DNA of 56,680 bases from Dipetalonema caudispina. Its lineage: Eukaryota; Nematoda; Chromadorea; Rhabditida; Onchocercidae. The notes under the pieces are model-generated. The model searched no databases. It saw nothing but the letters and a program-made list of their open reading frames with translations, and had not been told where the DNA came from. Location of the stretch: the NCBI GenBank assembly GCA_013365325.1, contig JABVXV010000371.1, forward strand, positions 1-56,680, written 5' to 3'. Position 1 is the stretch's first letter, and each line of letters begins with the position of its first letter. Shown piece by piece: positions 12,613 through 25,467 of this stretch. A program made the translations under genes and the position numbers.

Positions 12613-14163
12613 TACCATATAAGTATTATTAATCATGCAAAATTCGAAAAAACTTTTAATTTCACTAACAAATTTGACTAAATTAATTTTAAATTTCAAA
12701 CAAGATCAAAAAAATGCAACGTTCCAAAGCAAACTTAATTTTAAAATTCAACTATAATCAATTTTAAACTTCAAATACTATTTGTTTCATAGAATAATAT
12801 ATATTTCCTTTTGCTACAAACAATTATTCAGAAAAGTTTTGGGTAAATTAAGAAGATAATATTAATTAAATTAACTGATGATACAAAAATGAAACTGCAG
12901 TATTCTTATTAAAATAATTGAGCGTTAAAAGGCATAAATTTGAAATTTGTATAAGCAAAAAAGAGAATTTAATACAAATAAGCTATATCACTAATAAAAC
13001 AATAATAAAAGAAGGAAAAAATATTATTTTAAAAACCAATCAATAAATAATGGAATATTTCACCATCATTTAACTAATATTGAGAAAAAGTTATGCTAAA
13101 ACAAAAAATGAACAGTATTTGAAGATAGAAAATATTGATTAGCTTTAAACATTAAAAGAACAAAAAAACTTTTTTTCTTATTTTTAAAATATTTAAAATT
13201 GTTTCCTTGTAAATGTAAATTAAATGATGGAGCAAACATTCCGCAGAGTATACATACAATTACCTTTTTGCATTAATTCGTACGTTAAGTGTCCAACTGA
13301 TGATATTATCATTTGATAAAAAATTTTTTCCAGTATTAGTGAAAAAATTGAAATTTTTTTTTAACGATCAATGGATGCACTATAAATGGTATGAACCGGA
13401 TAAAAAGATGCCACTAACCGGAAATTTATTATAGCCGAAAAGTGCTGCAAAAGAAAATCTTTTTCACCATTTAAGAAAGGCAATGTGATATTAACCGGAT
13501 TGAGAAATGGCACCAATCGGATGAATTTCTCAGGAGGTGTAATTTATTGAGAACGTATGAATGAAAGCTGCAAGATAAAGCGGATGAAGAATAAATAAAT
13601 AAATAAATAAATAATTCATACAACATTACTGCTACATATCGTTTTTACTTTTCCTAATTAATTAAAATTGAAATTTTAAAAGTTAAGAAGTGGAGAGAAG
13701 TTAGGGAGAGAAGGAAAACAGTAGAAGGAAACCCGAAATAAAATAAATGTTGGTAATTAATTTTTTTTTTTTCCATTTTTTATTTTTTGTTTTTTTTTTT
13801 TTTTTTTTTTTTTTTGCGGTAAAAGAAGATTATGGAAGTGGGAGAAAAATAGGAAATAAACTTTTAAAAAAAAGAAAAGAAAAAATAAATCCTATCTTAA
13901 AAATACTTTTCTTTTTTAAAATTATTAAAAAACCGGAAATATCATTTAATGTACAGTATCAAATTTCAAATTTTTCGTTTTTTCTTCTTGCTTATATCAT
14001 TTAAGGGTTCAATCTTGTCGCTTTTTTGGTTTCGAAAATTTAAAAAAGAGAGATGATAGAGAAAATGGATGATGATTCATACGATGTGAATAATGTATGA
14101 AATATGTAAAATGACTAGTTTTTAATGAATAGATGAATTTAAAGAATTATAGAAAAGGGAGAG

Positions 14164-14196
<33 letters not shown>

Positions 14197-14695
14197 GAAA
14201 GGAAAAAATATATCACATCTCCCTGATGAAAGTAAAAAAAAAAAGGCAAGAAATTGACTTAGACCATAAAATGAAATGAAAGCAAGAATTGAATAAAATC
14301 AATCAAAACGAGTTAATAAGTTCAGAATATTAAAATTGCAAACAAAAAGAAGAAAAAAATGACAACTAAGGAATTAAACTAATAATAATAATTCTTATGT
14401 TAATACGAAAAATTGCTTAACTAATTGCAGAAAAAAAAAAAATTATCAAATTTTGGATAATTTTAAAAGGAAATAATATTTGAACTGAATTTTTAAAAAG
14501 AAGAAAATGAAAAAAAAAAAAAAAAAGCATCGCATGGTAAAAGAAGAAAAAACAGATTTTAGTAGTAATGGGAAAAATTTCTTTGCATTCTAATATTAAT
14601 CTTGGAATGTTTTCGTCTAAAAAGCTATTTGCAAAAATTTTCCAAATAAGTTTGAAATACAAATCATGGAAAAACAAGAGAAGGGTGAGAATGAA

Positions 14696-14730
<35 letters not shown>

Positions 14731-14773
14731 AAGAATAGTAAAAAAAAAAAAAAAAGGTCTTCTAAATTTTCTC

Positions 14774-14996
14774 TTTTAATCATTGATAATTACAGTTCTT
14801 TGCTATTCAATTTTTAATCATTAGTACTTACAGTATGAACGATTTAATTTTTAATCACTGAAACTTGACAGCATTTGCAATTTAATTTTTAATTATTGAT
14901 ACTTACAAGTATATACGATTTAATTTCTAATCACTGATACTTACATACAGTATTTACAATTTAACCTCTAATCATTGATACTTCTAATATCTATGG
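14774..14996. repeat. Minisatellite, about 6 copies of a 37-41 bp unit
   Basis: Units share the core AATTTTTAATCATTGATACT, then TACAGTAT and a variable GATTT/CAATTT end. The array sits just beyond the 3' end of the CENP-B-like gene. Confidence 0.75.
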
Positions 14997-15115
14997 TCCT
15001 ATAAATACAGCCATGTTGAAGTATAGTATTCCTGAAATTGTATCCTACTACAGAAAAATACCAATGATAGGAATCATCCAATTGTTGCTTAAATTACTCC
15101 ATTTTGTTGCTGTTG

Positions 15116-15397
15116 CTATCGGTGATGTTGTTGTAATGTATTATCACTGGTTCTGTTATTAGTTGCTAAACAGATGACATCATTTGTAACGATTTTTTTT
15201 GGTGTAAAATTTTTACGACGTTTTTTCGCCGATACAGTACCATTATTAGTTGTAACAATGGTAGGTATTGTTGATGTTGTCATCGTTGCTGTTGTTGATA
15301 GCATTGTTGATGTTGTTACTATTGTTGTTGTTGTTGTTGTTGTTGGTGTTGTTGTTGGTGTTGTTGTTGGTGTTGTTGTTGGTGTTGTTGTTGCTGC

Positions 15398-15428
<31 letters not shown>

Positions 15429-18400
15429 GCTGTTGTTGCATTCATTTTTGCAACATCATCGCGACAATACATATTAGTATTTGCAACAGTAAGATCCGAA
15501 ATTAGAGATGTTGTAGCTGGTAGTAACATGCAGGATGAATTTGCCATCATATTAGAAGAAGCACTACAACAGATAGCGTTACCATCGGTTCGATTTACAA
15601 AATTATCGATAATATTGCTACTATTATTACAGCTGTTATTAACCAATTTTGGCGCAATTGTTGAAGCGGAATTGGTCACTTGAAGGGTAATATTATTACG
15701 TCGTACAAAACGTGCTACCCAACCCTAAAAAAAAAGACGAAAAATTAATTGTCATTAAATAAATCAAAATTTATTTAAGTTTAACTTAACAAGAAATAAA
15801 TCGCATTAAATAAGATTAAGGAAATTTAACAATTGAATTAAACTAACTTCCAAGAAACCATAAAGATGAATTAATTTAGGGTTGTAAAGCTAAAGTAAAA
15901 TATTAGCATAGAATAAAATATTAAAGTATAATTTCTTATAATATAGTTGCAATTGTTACAATTTTTTTCTTTTTTTTTTTATTAGAAAGGAATTGCTAAA
16001 ATTTTGATTTTAAATCAGATGAAAAAAAAACAAATATTCCAGAAAATTTCTATGCAGAAAGTAAAAGAGCAAAAATTTCGAGGACAAACAAATTAAGAGA
16101 TGTTCTTGAAGTATGATACAACTAGTAAGTCTAATTAATAGAGGTATTATTTCTATTAAACAGAATTCAACATTAACATCACTTCAGAATTCCAATGTTC
16201 TCCAAATTACTGATTATGCTACTAAAGTAAAACTTTTTTTCTATAGTTTTTGAAATATTCCTAAGAAAAAGAAAAGTCTGAAATAGACAGAAAATTTAAA
16301 AATGAAAACATTATTTCTTTTAAATTTGTTATTATAATTTGAATTCATTCCCTTTGTGAAGGCAAAATTTCGTGTTTATACCTTTTGTTATTTAAATAAA
16401 ATTATGCAATGATTTTTCAAATAAGAAAACATTGAGTTTTTTTTTTTTCTAATTCCAAAGAAAAAGAACCAGTCCTGAAGTTCTATTCTTATTTTTCATA
16501 TTTTTTTGTAATAAATTAACTTTTATGAATGTAAATATGAATGTTTGCAAATATATGACATATTTTACTTCTTTGCATTACTTAAAAAATGTGTTTTATT
16601 TATTCGTTTATTCGTTTTTTTTTTTTCCTTTTTATAACAATAAAAGTTCGAATATACATGTTCAGAAATTTAAAAGTTTTTGAAGTCATAAAATTATTTT
16701 TGTTATGGTATTTACATAACATAGGTGCAAATTTTTCCAGGACAATTTCATCAAGCATATCATATTTATAATAAAGTCAAATTGTAATTTATGATTGTAA
16801 CATTTAAAAATGGCATATTTAAAAAAAAAAAAAATACTTTTATATTATTAAATTTTCCGGTTATTAATTAACAATTCTCTTAGATTTTCAAAAATTCTCA
16901 ATTTCGTAAACATTCGTTGATGAAAACTTATTTCAACCTAAATCTCTCTTAACTAATTCATCCTTTTCAAACTATTAGTTGCTTTTTAAAAAAAAAAAAA
17001 AAAAAAAAAACAAAAATTAACCTTTTTTATCGCTGTATAAATTTATATTAAACAACAAAACTGTGATAATTTGGAATGATTCTGAGAAAAATTACCATAT
17101 TAGCAGTGAATCCACGATCACTATATTCTGGATTTCGATCACAAATATCTTTCCATAAGGCATTTGCTTTTTCTTTAATATCATGCCATGTGAGGGCTGT
17201 TTCATTGTCACTCCTTGATGTCACATATTGAAGCTGTAAATTTGTTAATATTTATTTTTAATTTTATCTTTATCTTTTTCATTTATCCTCTTCCCTCCTT
17301 CCTCTCCCAAAAAAAAAAGAAAAAAGAAAAAGAAGCATTTCCTATAAAAATTAAATAAAATTTTAATATCTCCCATAAAGAATCAAATAAAATTAAAAAA
17401 AAAAAAGAAAAGAAAAGATTCAGGAAAAATTGGAAATAAAAAAGAAAAAAAAAAAAAAAACAGAAGTTTTAGGAAGAAAAATGATTCGTTGCATAACATA
17501 TTCAAGTAAAATAAAATGATAGTATTGATTATTTGCTTACTTATTAATTTATTTATTTCAAATATTGTGATTAGTACGAATTATATGAATTATAATCATT
17601 ATTTATTCCCAAATATTATCATATTATGTTTATATTTACATATTTACCAAATGTCTAGCAATGAAGTATAATACGATTATCATTTGCTCCAAAATTTCTA
17701 TCTTTTATTATTCATGCATGATAAAATATTATTTCATTATTTTTCAATCATTTTAATATTTTACAAATTTGCAACAAAAAAAAGAAGGTGAACAAATTTT
17801 TTTTTTTGGAATAAATATATAATTGAAAATTTTGATCAATATTAATATTTTAATATTATTTATATGCTAATTTTTATATGCTTTTTTTTTTTTTACTCTT
17901 TATATACTAATTATTTTATATGTAGTTTGACGTATGCTATATAAAGCATTTTTATCAAACGATTCTTAATTTTTTTTTTTTTTTTTTTTTTTTGTGCTAT
18001 GATATTTGATTAAATAATGTGTTATTTTCTTACAAAAAAGATTTCAAACAAACTGTAATAATATATTAATATTTTAAATTTAATATCTAAGCTTTCATCG
18101 GATTTTTATCGCATACAAATGTAGTTATTCATTTCGAATATTTTATAACTTATTTATCTTATCTAAAACCAATATTAAATGATTTGTAAGTTTTGGAATC
18201 TCATTAAAACATATGTCTTTTTTTAAACAAAGAAGATTTAAAAATCATATTTTCAAATTTTAAAATAATTTACACATCACTACTCTCCATAATGCTGTAT
18301 TTTCTATAAATTTTGAAAAGCAAATTATGCAATTTGATGCATAATTTATTTCATATCTAATAGCAAATCAAGTTACTTAGTTATTACTAATCATATCTGA

Positions 18401-21186
18401 TTCAACAGTTTGAAAGAATAAAGCGATAAAATGATTAAACCAAAATAATTTTAACAGTTATTTTTCAATTATACGAAAATATCTCCAATTCTTTATTAAA
18501 CTTAACTAGACAGATCAATTATTTGATTAAAAAATAGCTTAAATAAAAGGATAGGATAATTTACAACTTAAAAAAGAAGAAAAAAAAATTCATGATGCCA
18601 TTTCTTTCTTTTTTTTTTTTTATTATTTTATTTTATTTTTTCGTATCTCTTAAGCTCACTCTCTCTCTCTCTCTCACTTCTTTTTGCATATGACATCTTT
18701 TAATTTGTATCAAAAAGAAGAAAATGCTTGTGAAAAATGAAAAAGGAAATTAATCATTTTACATCCCTGTACAAATAATAAGGCACAAAATTTTTAAAGT
18801 TACATGGAAACAAAACAATTATATTCTCTTCTAAGACATACATTGTTGAATGGTAAAAATGGATGAAAAGAGTGATAGTTGAAAAGGAAATTTTTATTTT
18901 GTATTAATTAGCATTTACAAAAGAAAAAAAAAAGAGGAAAAAGAATAAGGAGAGAAAATAAAAGCTTAGGGATGGTAATAGTTTTGATTAAAATGAATAA
19001 GCAATAATGAAAGCATCTAAAATTAGAAGTTAAAAAAATCTAAATAATACTAAATTCTAAATTTGAAGTTTTTTTTTCTGCTTATTTATAATAAATTAAC
19101 AATTATTTATTGAATTAATTATTCACAAAAATCAATAGTTATTTGTTAAATTTACAAAATATATTATAATGGAATTTGTGATAATTAAGTTCAATTTATG
19201 ATAACATTACATAGGAAAACTAAAATCGTTGCCCTTTATCAATCGAATATAGTACAGTAATCATCAATATCCAAGTATAAGGTTACGGTAATCATAAATA
19301 TTCAAGCTAAACTTAATTGCTGTAATACTTCTATATCAGACAGTTCTGGTTGAGAAATTTTCGCCTCATAAGAAATGAAAATTTAGCAGAAGAATAAGAT
19401 TGCAATTCTTATCAACCATCTTTCTTAATTTTAATGACAATTATAATATCACTACCAACATTATCATTATTCACTGTAATTTTTAATGCCGCTTTCTTTA
19501 TCACTATTAATATTTCTATCGTTGTCAGATGAAACAGATATACAATATTTCAAAGAGATTTTATAGGTGCAAAGATTGGATCAAACCTAAAGTATAATAA
19601 TTCATTCTTAAAGCTTCAAATAAGCTGGACATGTTTTATTGATAAGTTAGCTTTAAGTGAAGCAAATAATCGTCATAATGAGACCGGTAATCCGAAATTT
19701 ACCATCATTAATTAATCAGCTGGAAAATTAACTGTGCTAGCATCTGGTATACGATAACTATACTACAGTAAGAACACGATCGTTGCTAAATAATAACAAT
19801 TTCTATTACGGTATTACTGTACAGTATAACTATAAAACTTCTCTGATTTATTAATCGAAAACTCTGATTTATTAATTAGCCATTACTACCGTAAATATCC
19901 ATACAGTCATAACTCACGTACAGTATATAATTTCAGTATTGACATCATATTTTTTTTTTTGATAACTAACCAAACCCTTTTCAAGATCTTCGGAAACTGG
20001 CCTTCGTCCACCACCGTCCAATCGTGATCTTTCTGGTGTAGTTTCAAACATTGACCTATTAAAATGTTAAAATGAAATCTTTGTTTAATTTCAAATTTAA
20101 AATATTTTATACTCATTTCTTCTTTTGAATGTTAAATCATCAAAACTATCATCAAAGAAGAAAAAAATACAAAAATAAGAAAAATTTAATAATACCTAAG
20201 CCTTTGCTCATTTTTTCTCCATTCACGTATTGAACTTTCTGCAACATTAAATTCTCGTCCGGCTGCTCGATTTCCAATTATCTGCAAAATGATAATTTCA
20301 GAATGAATCTAAATTATATTAGCAAATCTTCTATTTAAAAAAAAAAAAAACATTCAGAAGTTTTTTTTCTCTGTCTTGGCTTTATCTATTGAGCGAACGA
20401 ATAATGTACGAGATTAATTCCAGGCATTTAATAAGCTTTAGACTAACTGCCATGTAATCTTCGATAACAAAAAAAAAAAAAAATGAAGAAAAAGTGCCAT
20501 GAAATATTTCATTAAATTACATTATTAAAACTTATGAAGCATTAAAATTACAACTTATTGATCAAATTTATTTTAATAACTTCTCAAAAAAAAAAGAATC
20601 AGAAATTCATTGATATATTTTAGGCAAATAAATATTTTTTTTTCTTTTGAAATCATTTTATAGGGCAAAAATTTTTCCGATTAAAATTGCTTTCTTTTTA
20701 ATTTCACCAATATTTTTTTTTTTTTTTATCACTCTTCTTCTGCCTAAAAATCACACACTTTTCTGTTATTACTATTACTTTCAACTAAATTTTTATAGCA
20801 ATAATAATAATTATTATTATTGTTCTTATCCATTCTTTCTCATTTCATTATTTAATATTATAAAGACTAAAACTTATTTGTTTCAAAGAAAAACATTAAG
20901 AAGGAATGAAAGAAAGGGGAAAAGAAAAAAAAAGAAAAACAAAAAATGATAAAAATGGATGACTTTAGCATAGTCGATAATATCAAGTTTCTCTTCCAAA
21001 ACATATTGCTTCAATTTTCGACCTTTTTGTGCTACCATTGATTCTGTACCACAATTGTTAACACCATTATCAACCATCATATTACTATTGCTGCTTCGAC
21101 CACTTTTCATTGACATAGGCTAAAATTTGTTTAAAAAAAGAAAAATCTTTTTTTTTTTTTTTTTTCCAAATATTATTGTTTTCTTT

Positions 21187-21218
<32 letters not shown>

Positions 21219-22095
21219 TGAACAATAATTATTGATATACGAAATAATTAATACCATAACTGCTCTGTAATTTATAATTATGAATAGTTATAGAATGATT
21301 TGTGAAGTGTAAATTTATATGTAATCATACGTTGCGTATTTGCAAAAAAATTTTGTAAAACGTGAAATGAACATGCATGTAATCATATGATGTGCATATA
21401 AAAACGATTCATAAAACGTGAAATAAAAATGTGCATTATCTGTTACTATCAGGAAATTATTGCTGTTATCAGTGTTATCAATTAATAATATCATATATTA
21501 AAATGTCTATCATTCCTACTATGATTAAATCATTTTTATATCAAAATTTTTGAAAAATTACTATCTAAAACTTAGTCTAATCTCTTCCATTTACATATAC
21601 AATGATATTGTAATAATTACGATTACAGCAAATATGATTCTCATAATTATCATTCTTTTCGATATATTTACAAAGCTGATTCATATTGTCATTTTTATCA
21701 ATATTTACAAAGTTGAATCATTTTTGTCAAATATATATGTTTAAAAAATTGATATATTAAGGTAAAGCTTAACTTATTTTAGTTCGTTTTTAACTTTTAT
21801 TTTTGCTCATTCTTTCAGGTGTAAATTTCTTTAAACTACAATTTTTTAATCTGTCAAAAATAAAAAATTATCAGATACGTGCATTGTTAAATATACTAAA
21901 GCACAGAAAAGATAACAAATTTGATAGTATCATATTTTTATTTTTAAATTAAAAAATCCTAAATTTAATCAAAAATTAAATCATTTCATCTTTTTCTAAT
22001 TTTTTCACTACATTTTTTTTCTTTACTTACTTACTTACTTTTCTCTTCCTTGATGTTGTTGTATCCAAATTTCCTGTTGCAATATCGTCAACCAT
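15116..22095 (-). CDS. Psq/CENP-B-type HTH DNA-binding protein with poly-Thr tract
   Basis: Six exons on the minus strand (22095-22039, 21119-20964, 20281-20196, 20055-19971, 17233-17096, 15724-15116) join in frame to 376 residues. Residues about 55-105 form a pipsqueak/CENP-B_N-like HTH: KLKQYVLEEKLDIIDYAK, IIGNRAAGREFNV, SSIREWRKNEQRL. Residues about 112-189 form a CENP-B/Tc5-type HTH: RLDGGGRRPVSEDLEKGLL, ALTWHDIKEKA, and GWVARFVRRNNI. Such tandem HTHs come from pogo/Tigger transposases, but no DDE catalytic domain follows, so this is probably a domesticated nuclear DNA-binding protein. The last exon has a roughly 65-residue Thr-rich tract (about 270-335) encoded by a GTT/AAC repeat, then basic KKRRKNF and TPKKIV, a possible nuclear localisation signal. 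The start is bounded by an in-frame TAA four codons upstream. Introns 4 and 5 are about 2.7 and 1.4 kb. I cannot name an orthologue. Confidence 0.85.
15296..15440. repeat. Coding (GTT)n / (AAC)n trinucleotide repeat
   Basis: GTT with periodic GGT and GCT interruptions on the plus strand. On the minus strand it reads as ACA/ACC/ACT/CCA codons giving Thr runs with TTTP periods. It is the source of the poly-Thr tract in the HTH protein, so its length may vary between individuals. Confidence 0.9.
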
Positions 22096-22693
22096 ATCGA
22101 ATATTGATTAGATCATACATACAGGTTGATAATTACTACGGTATATTATGTCGTTATTGTTGTTGTTGATCTTTCTTAGCAAATAATAAAATGATTGAAC
22201 AATAATAATAATTTGTAGCAATTTTAAAACAGATAGATAATACTTGCATTTATACTCAAATAATACTTCCTTCTCATTTTTTCTTATCATAAAATTCATG
22301 CAGAAATTTTTTCCTATCCATTCGTTTCATCTGATAAATATCAATAAAAAAATACAAAAAAAAAAAAAAAAAAAAAGATGAAAAAGTGATAAAAAACAAA
22401 TAGCTGAAAGAATTAATTAATTACATATAATTGTAAACCAATTATCATTATTCAATTAAAATATAAATAAACATTCGTACAAATTATCAGAATAAGATAA
22501 TTGATAAATTTCGATCTAATTCTTTTCTTTCTTTATTTTCTTTTTTTCCCTCACCTTTTCCAAACATCATTTTTCTTTTTCTTTCAGATCAATGAATTTA
22601 ATCATATAACTTTATCATCAATTTTTTTTCACACATATAATTATACTCTTACCTTTCTGAGGAAGTTTCTTTTTTTATCCAAACGAAAAAAAA
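22096..22693. other. 5' flank of the HTH gene
   Basis: No coding exon seen. The region holds a poly-A run (22358-22377) and general AT-rich sequence. I see no convincing TATA box or leader exon for the minus-strand gene. Confidence 0.5.
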
Positions 22694-22788
22694 ATAAATA
22701 ATAATAATAATAATAACGATATTTAATTGTTGCAATAGTAATCGTGATAATATCGTGATAATAATGATAATAATAGTAATAATACTAA

Positions 22789-22832
<44 letters not shown>

Positions 22833-23078
22833 TAGTAGTAGTAGTACTAATACTCGTAATGGTAATAGTAAAAGTATTAATAATAGTGGTAGTAGTAATA
22901 GTAGTAATAGTAAATGATGATAGTACTTAGTACAGGGATAGATTAGATGGATAGGGGGGGGTATAGTTTAGTAAAAAGGGGGAAGCTTTTTGATGATAGG
23001 CTATTGCACCAGCTGCTACCACACACTGCTTGCTGTTAGCAATATGGTTCACGATAGTGGTAGCGATGATGATGATGG

Positions 23079-23119
<41 letters not shown>

Positions 23120-23598
23120 ATGATGATGAAAATGATGATGGTAGTAGTGGTAGCAATAATGATGATGATGATGGTAATGATGATGATTGTGTTGCTGCTG
23201 CTGCTGCTGCTGTTGCTGCTATTACTACTACTAGTATTACTATTACTATTGATGTTGCTACTGTTATTAGCTAGTTAATAGCAATGTTGATGATGATAAT
23301 AATAATACTGATGATGATGATGATGATGATGATAATGATTGAAATGAAAGCAAAGATGAATGAATGGAAATAACGCGCGGCTTATTTGAAAACAGCCGCG
23401 TGATCAAATGCTATTTTGCTATTGCCTATTTTATTGATGATATTGGTGTTGGTGTTGCTGCTTCTGCTGCTGCTGCTACTACTACTACTACTGCTGCTGA
23501 TTCTGCTGCTGTTGCTTCTGCTGCTGCTGTTGCCGCTGCTGCTGCTGCTGCTGCTAATGTTACTGCTATTACTACTACTATTACTATTACTGATGATA

Positions 23599-23630
<32 letters not shown>

Positions 23631-23760
23631 AATGATAATAATCAGTGATATTTTGCCATTAATGCTTTACATTACATGCATTCATTCTTTGAAAAGTGCA
23701 ACCCGATAGCATTACTAGTCTCGAGATCAATCATCATCATCATCATCATCATTGTTGGAT
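22694..23760. repeat. Cluster of trinucleotide microsatellites
   Basis: A nearly continuous block of (AAT)n and (AGT)n (22697-22920), (GAT)n (23060-23182), (GCT)n (23189-23222), (GAT)n (23308-23340), (GCT)/(ACT)n (23446-23592), (GAT)n (23593-23640) and (ATC)n (23729-23751). All its open reading frames are repeats of Asp, Ala, Leu or Met and show no domain, so it is not annotated as coding. Only short stretches near 22980-23060 and 23345-23420 are non-repetitive. Confidence 0.9.
23374..23402. other. GC-rich hairpin inside the microsatellite block
   Basis: CGCGCGGCT (23374-23382) faces AGCCGCGTG (23394-23402) across an 11-nt loop. This gives a 9-bp stem with one G-T pair. It is one of very few CG-rich stretches in the window. 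Confidence 0.6.
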
Positions 23761-23814
23761 TCTCTTTTTCTACACTATCGAGATTTTATTTTTATACATA
23801 CATAGATGAGAGAT

Positions 23815-23992
23815 GAATGGATGGATGGATGGATAGGATGGATAGGATGGATAGGATGGACACATACATATTCATACGTACTCTCTTCTTGTCTTTCAAA
23901 GAGGAAAAATTTTTCAGGATTACATACATTTGTTTTTTTTTTTTTTTTTTTTTCATTCTTTCTTCTTCCTCTCTCTTTTTTTTTCTTACCTT

Positions 23993-24028
<36 letters not shown>

Positions 24029-24332
24029 TCTCTCTCTTTTAAAGAGAAAATTTCTGGATGGTATATGAGGAAAAAAAAAAAAAAAAAAAGAGTGAAAAAT
24101 GGATTTTCGATTGTACCATTAGACCGAATGTTAGTTGAATGTATGTATGCATGTGTGTATTCATATATATAAATGTCTGTGTGTATGTATGTATGTGTAT
24201 GTATGTATGTATGTATGTATGTGTATGTGTGTGTGTGTATGTGTGTGTGTGTTTACTTTAACAATTGCGCAAATTTTCATATATGATAACAAGCAGCATA
24301 GATGAGATGCGCATATGTTCTTGTGTACATTC

Positions 24333-24368
<36 letters not shown>

Positions 24369-24419
24369 ATGTAACTAATAGAATTGCATAAGCTTCAATA
24401 TTTTATCCTTAAAATGATG

Positions 24420-24460
<41 letters not shown>

Positions 24461-24900
24461 ACGTACACACACACGTACACACACACGTACATGCAAGCAT
24501 ACATACAAATACATTGGAAATCATTTAAACTTATTCATTTTTTTTATTAAATATACTTTTTTTTGATGTAATTTATGCATTCATTAATTACATGCAATCT
24601 TATTTTTAATTACTATCTTAATGGAAGATGCTATACAAATATAGCAATCATTCGATTCGATTTCTAAACCAATAGTGATCATCCGGTTCGATTACTAATC
24701 CGATAATAATCAGTCAATTCGATTTCTAATCAAATGCTAATGATTAGATCTATAGACTGTCTATGTATGTTTACATATATATATATATATAGATAGATAG
24801 ATAGATATTTGTACATGTGTGTGTCTGTGTCTGTGTCTGTATGTTTATGTCTGTATCTGTATGTGTGTGTGTGTGTGTGTGTTACAAGTAATGATAATGA
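23815..24900. repeat. Second microsatellite cluster
   Basis: In order: GGAT/GGATA units (23817-23862), poly-T, (CT)n (23997-24038), poly-A (24070-24089), TATG/GTAT units (24141-24250), (AT)n then (GT)n (24336-24370), (AC)n with ACGTACAC interruptions (24422-24494), (TA)n, (GATA)n and (TG)n/(TCTG)n (24775-24881). No coding content. Confidence 0.9.
24647..24739. repeat. Three tandem copies of a 31-bp unit
   Basis: Units start at 24647, 24678 and 24709. Each has ATCA, then TTCGATT(T/A)CTAA, then an (A/C)(C/A)(C/G)A-rich end. They are imperfect but exactly 31 bp each. Confidence 0.75.
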
Positions 24901-25183
24901 CAGGTATGTTGATGATGTTTGACAAGCCTTTCCTCTTCCTAAAGTATGACTTTATCGTTGCATTAACAATTATTGTTGGTTATTTTTATACGGTTAAGAT
25001 TAACACATACATACAGTAGTAATTATTTATTGTAATTATTACAGGTAATATAGCAATTATCAATCAATATTACTATATTACTAACATTTTAATCTACTTT
25101 TTTTCTTTTTTTTTTTTTTTTTTTTTTCGTTACCGTTACATCTTTTGTATCATATAATACATTTTTTGAAGAAGTTTTGAAGA

Positions 25184-25467
25184 ATGAATCTAACATCGTT
25201 GGATCAAATGTTGATAAATGATGAAATCTATAAACAAAATATGAGGATCAGGTAAGGAATTATTGAAGCAAAAAAAAAAAAAAAAAAATAATGTGCCTCG
25301 AACTACACATTGATACTCTCAAAACTGTTCAATGTAATTTGAATATAATATATTCAATAAATCTTGAATAATAATACAAGAAAATAGTATATAGTAATAA
25401 TTGCTTATTTAATTAATTTTTCATCTTTTTTTTTTTTTTCTATTTCAGGTATATAATGAAGAAATGA
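25184..25467 (+). CDS. Possible two-exon micropeptide
   Basis: Exon 25184-25251 (MNLTSLDQMLINDEIYKQNM, then RI) ends at a strong GTAAGG donor. Exon 25449-25467 follows TTTTTTCTATTTCAG and closes with RYIMKK and TGA, giving 28 residues. Phase is consistent and both splice sites are consensus. No family is recognised, and a frame this short can arise by chance. It could instead be exons of a non-coding RNA. Confidence 0.2.

Larger units (their letters stand above)
8603..15115. other. Long gene-free spacer
   Basis: No believable exon on either strand. The sequence holds an AT-only stretch (8860-8925), many poly-T/poly-A runs (for example 9537-9556, 12349-12366, 12583-12608, 13791-13815), ATC, AATC and AAAT microsatellites (11749-11770, 10999-11020, 13591-13612), GA runs (14170-14195, 14698-14732), and two minisatellites listed separately. 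Confidence 0.6.

Noticed and set aside
15174..15683. Long plus-strand open frames rich in Val and Leu across the GTT repeat
   Set aside because: They are the opposite strand of the minus-strand exon encoding the poly-Thr tract. The minus frame joins in phase to HTH exons and has splice sites; the plus frames do not.
19907..20116. Minus-strand open frame beginning before the HTH exon at 20055
   Set aside because: It reads the exon in a different frame (QCLKLHQKDHDW), which does not join to the neighbouring exons; the exon itself is used in the frame giving RLDGGGRRPV.
22990..23709. Open frames encoding poly-Asp, poly-Ala, poly-Leu and poly-Met
   Set aside because: Pure trinucleotide microsatellites are open in several frames at once. 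No non-repetitive domain or splice partner was seen.
23806..24566. Open frames rich in Phe/Ser/Leu and His/Thr
   Set aside because: Translations of poly-T, CT and AC runs only.
24647..24739. A tRNA gene suggested by GGTTCGATTAC near 24682
   Set aside because: The motif is one unit of a 31-bp tandem repeat; no cloverleaf, A-box or acceptor stem can be built around it.
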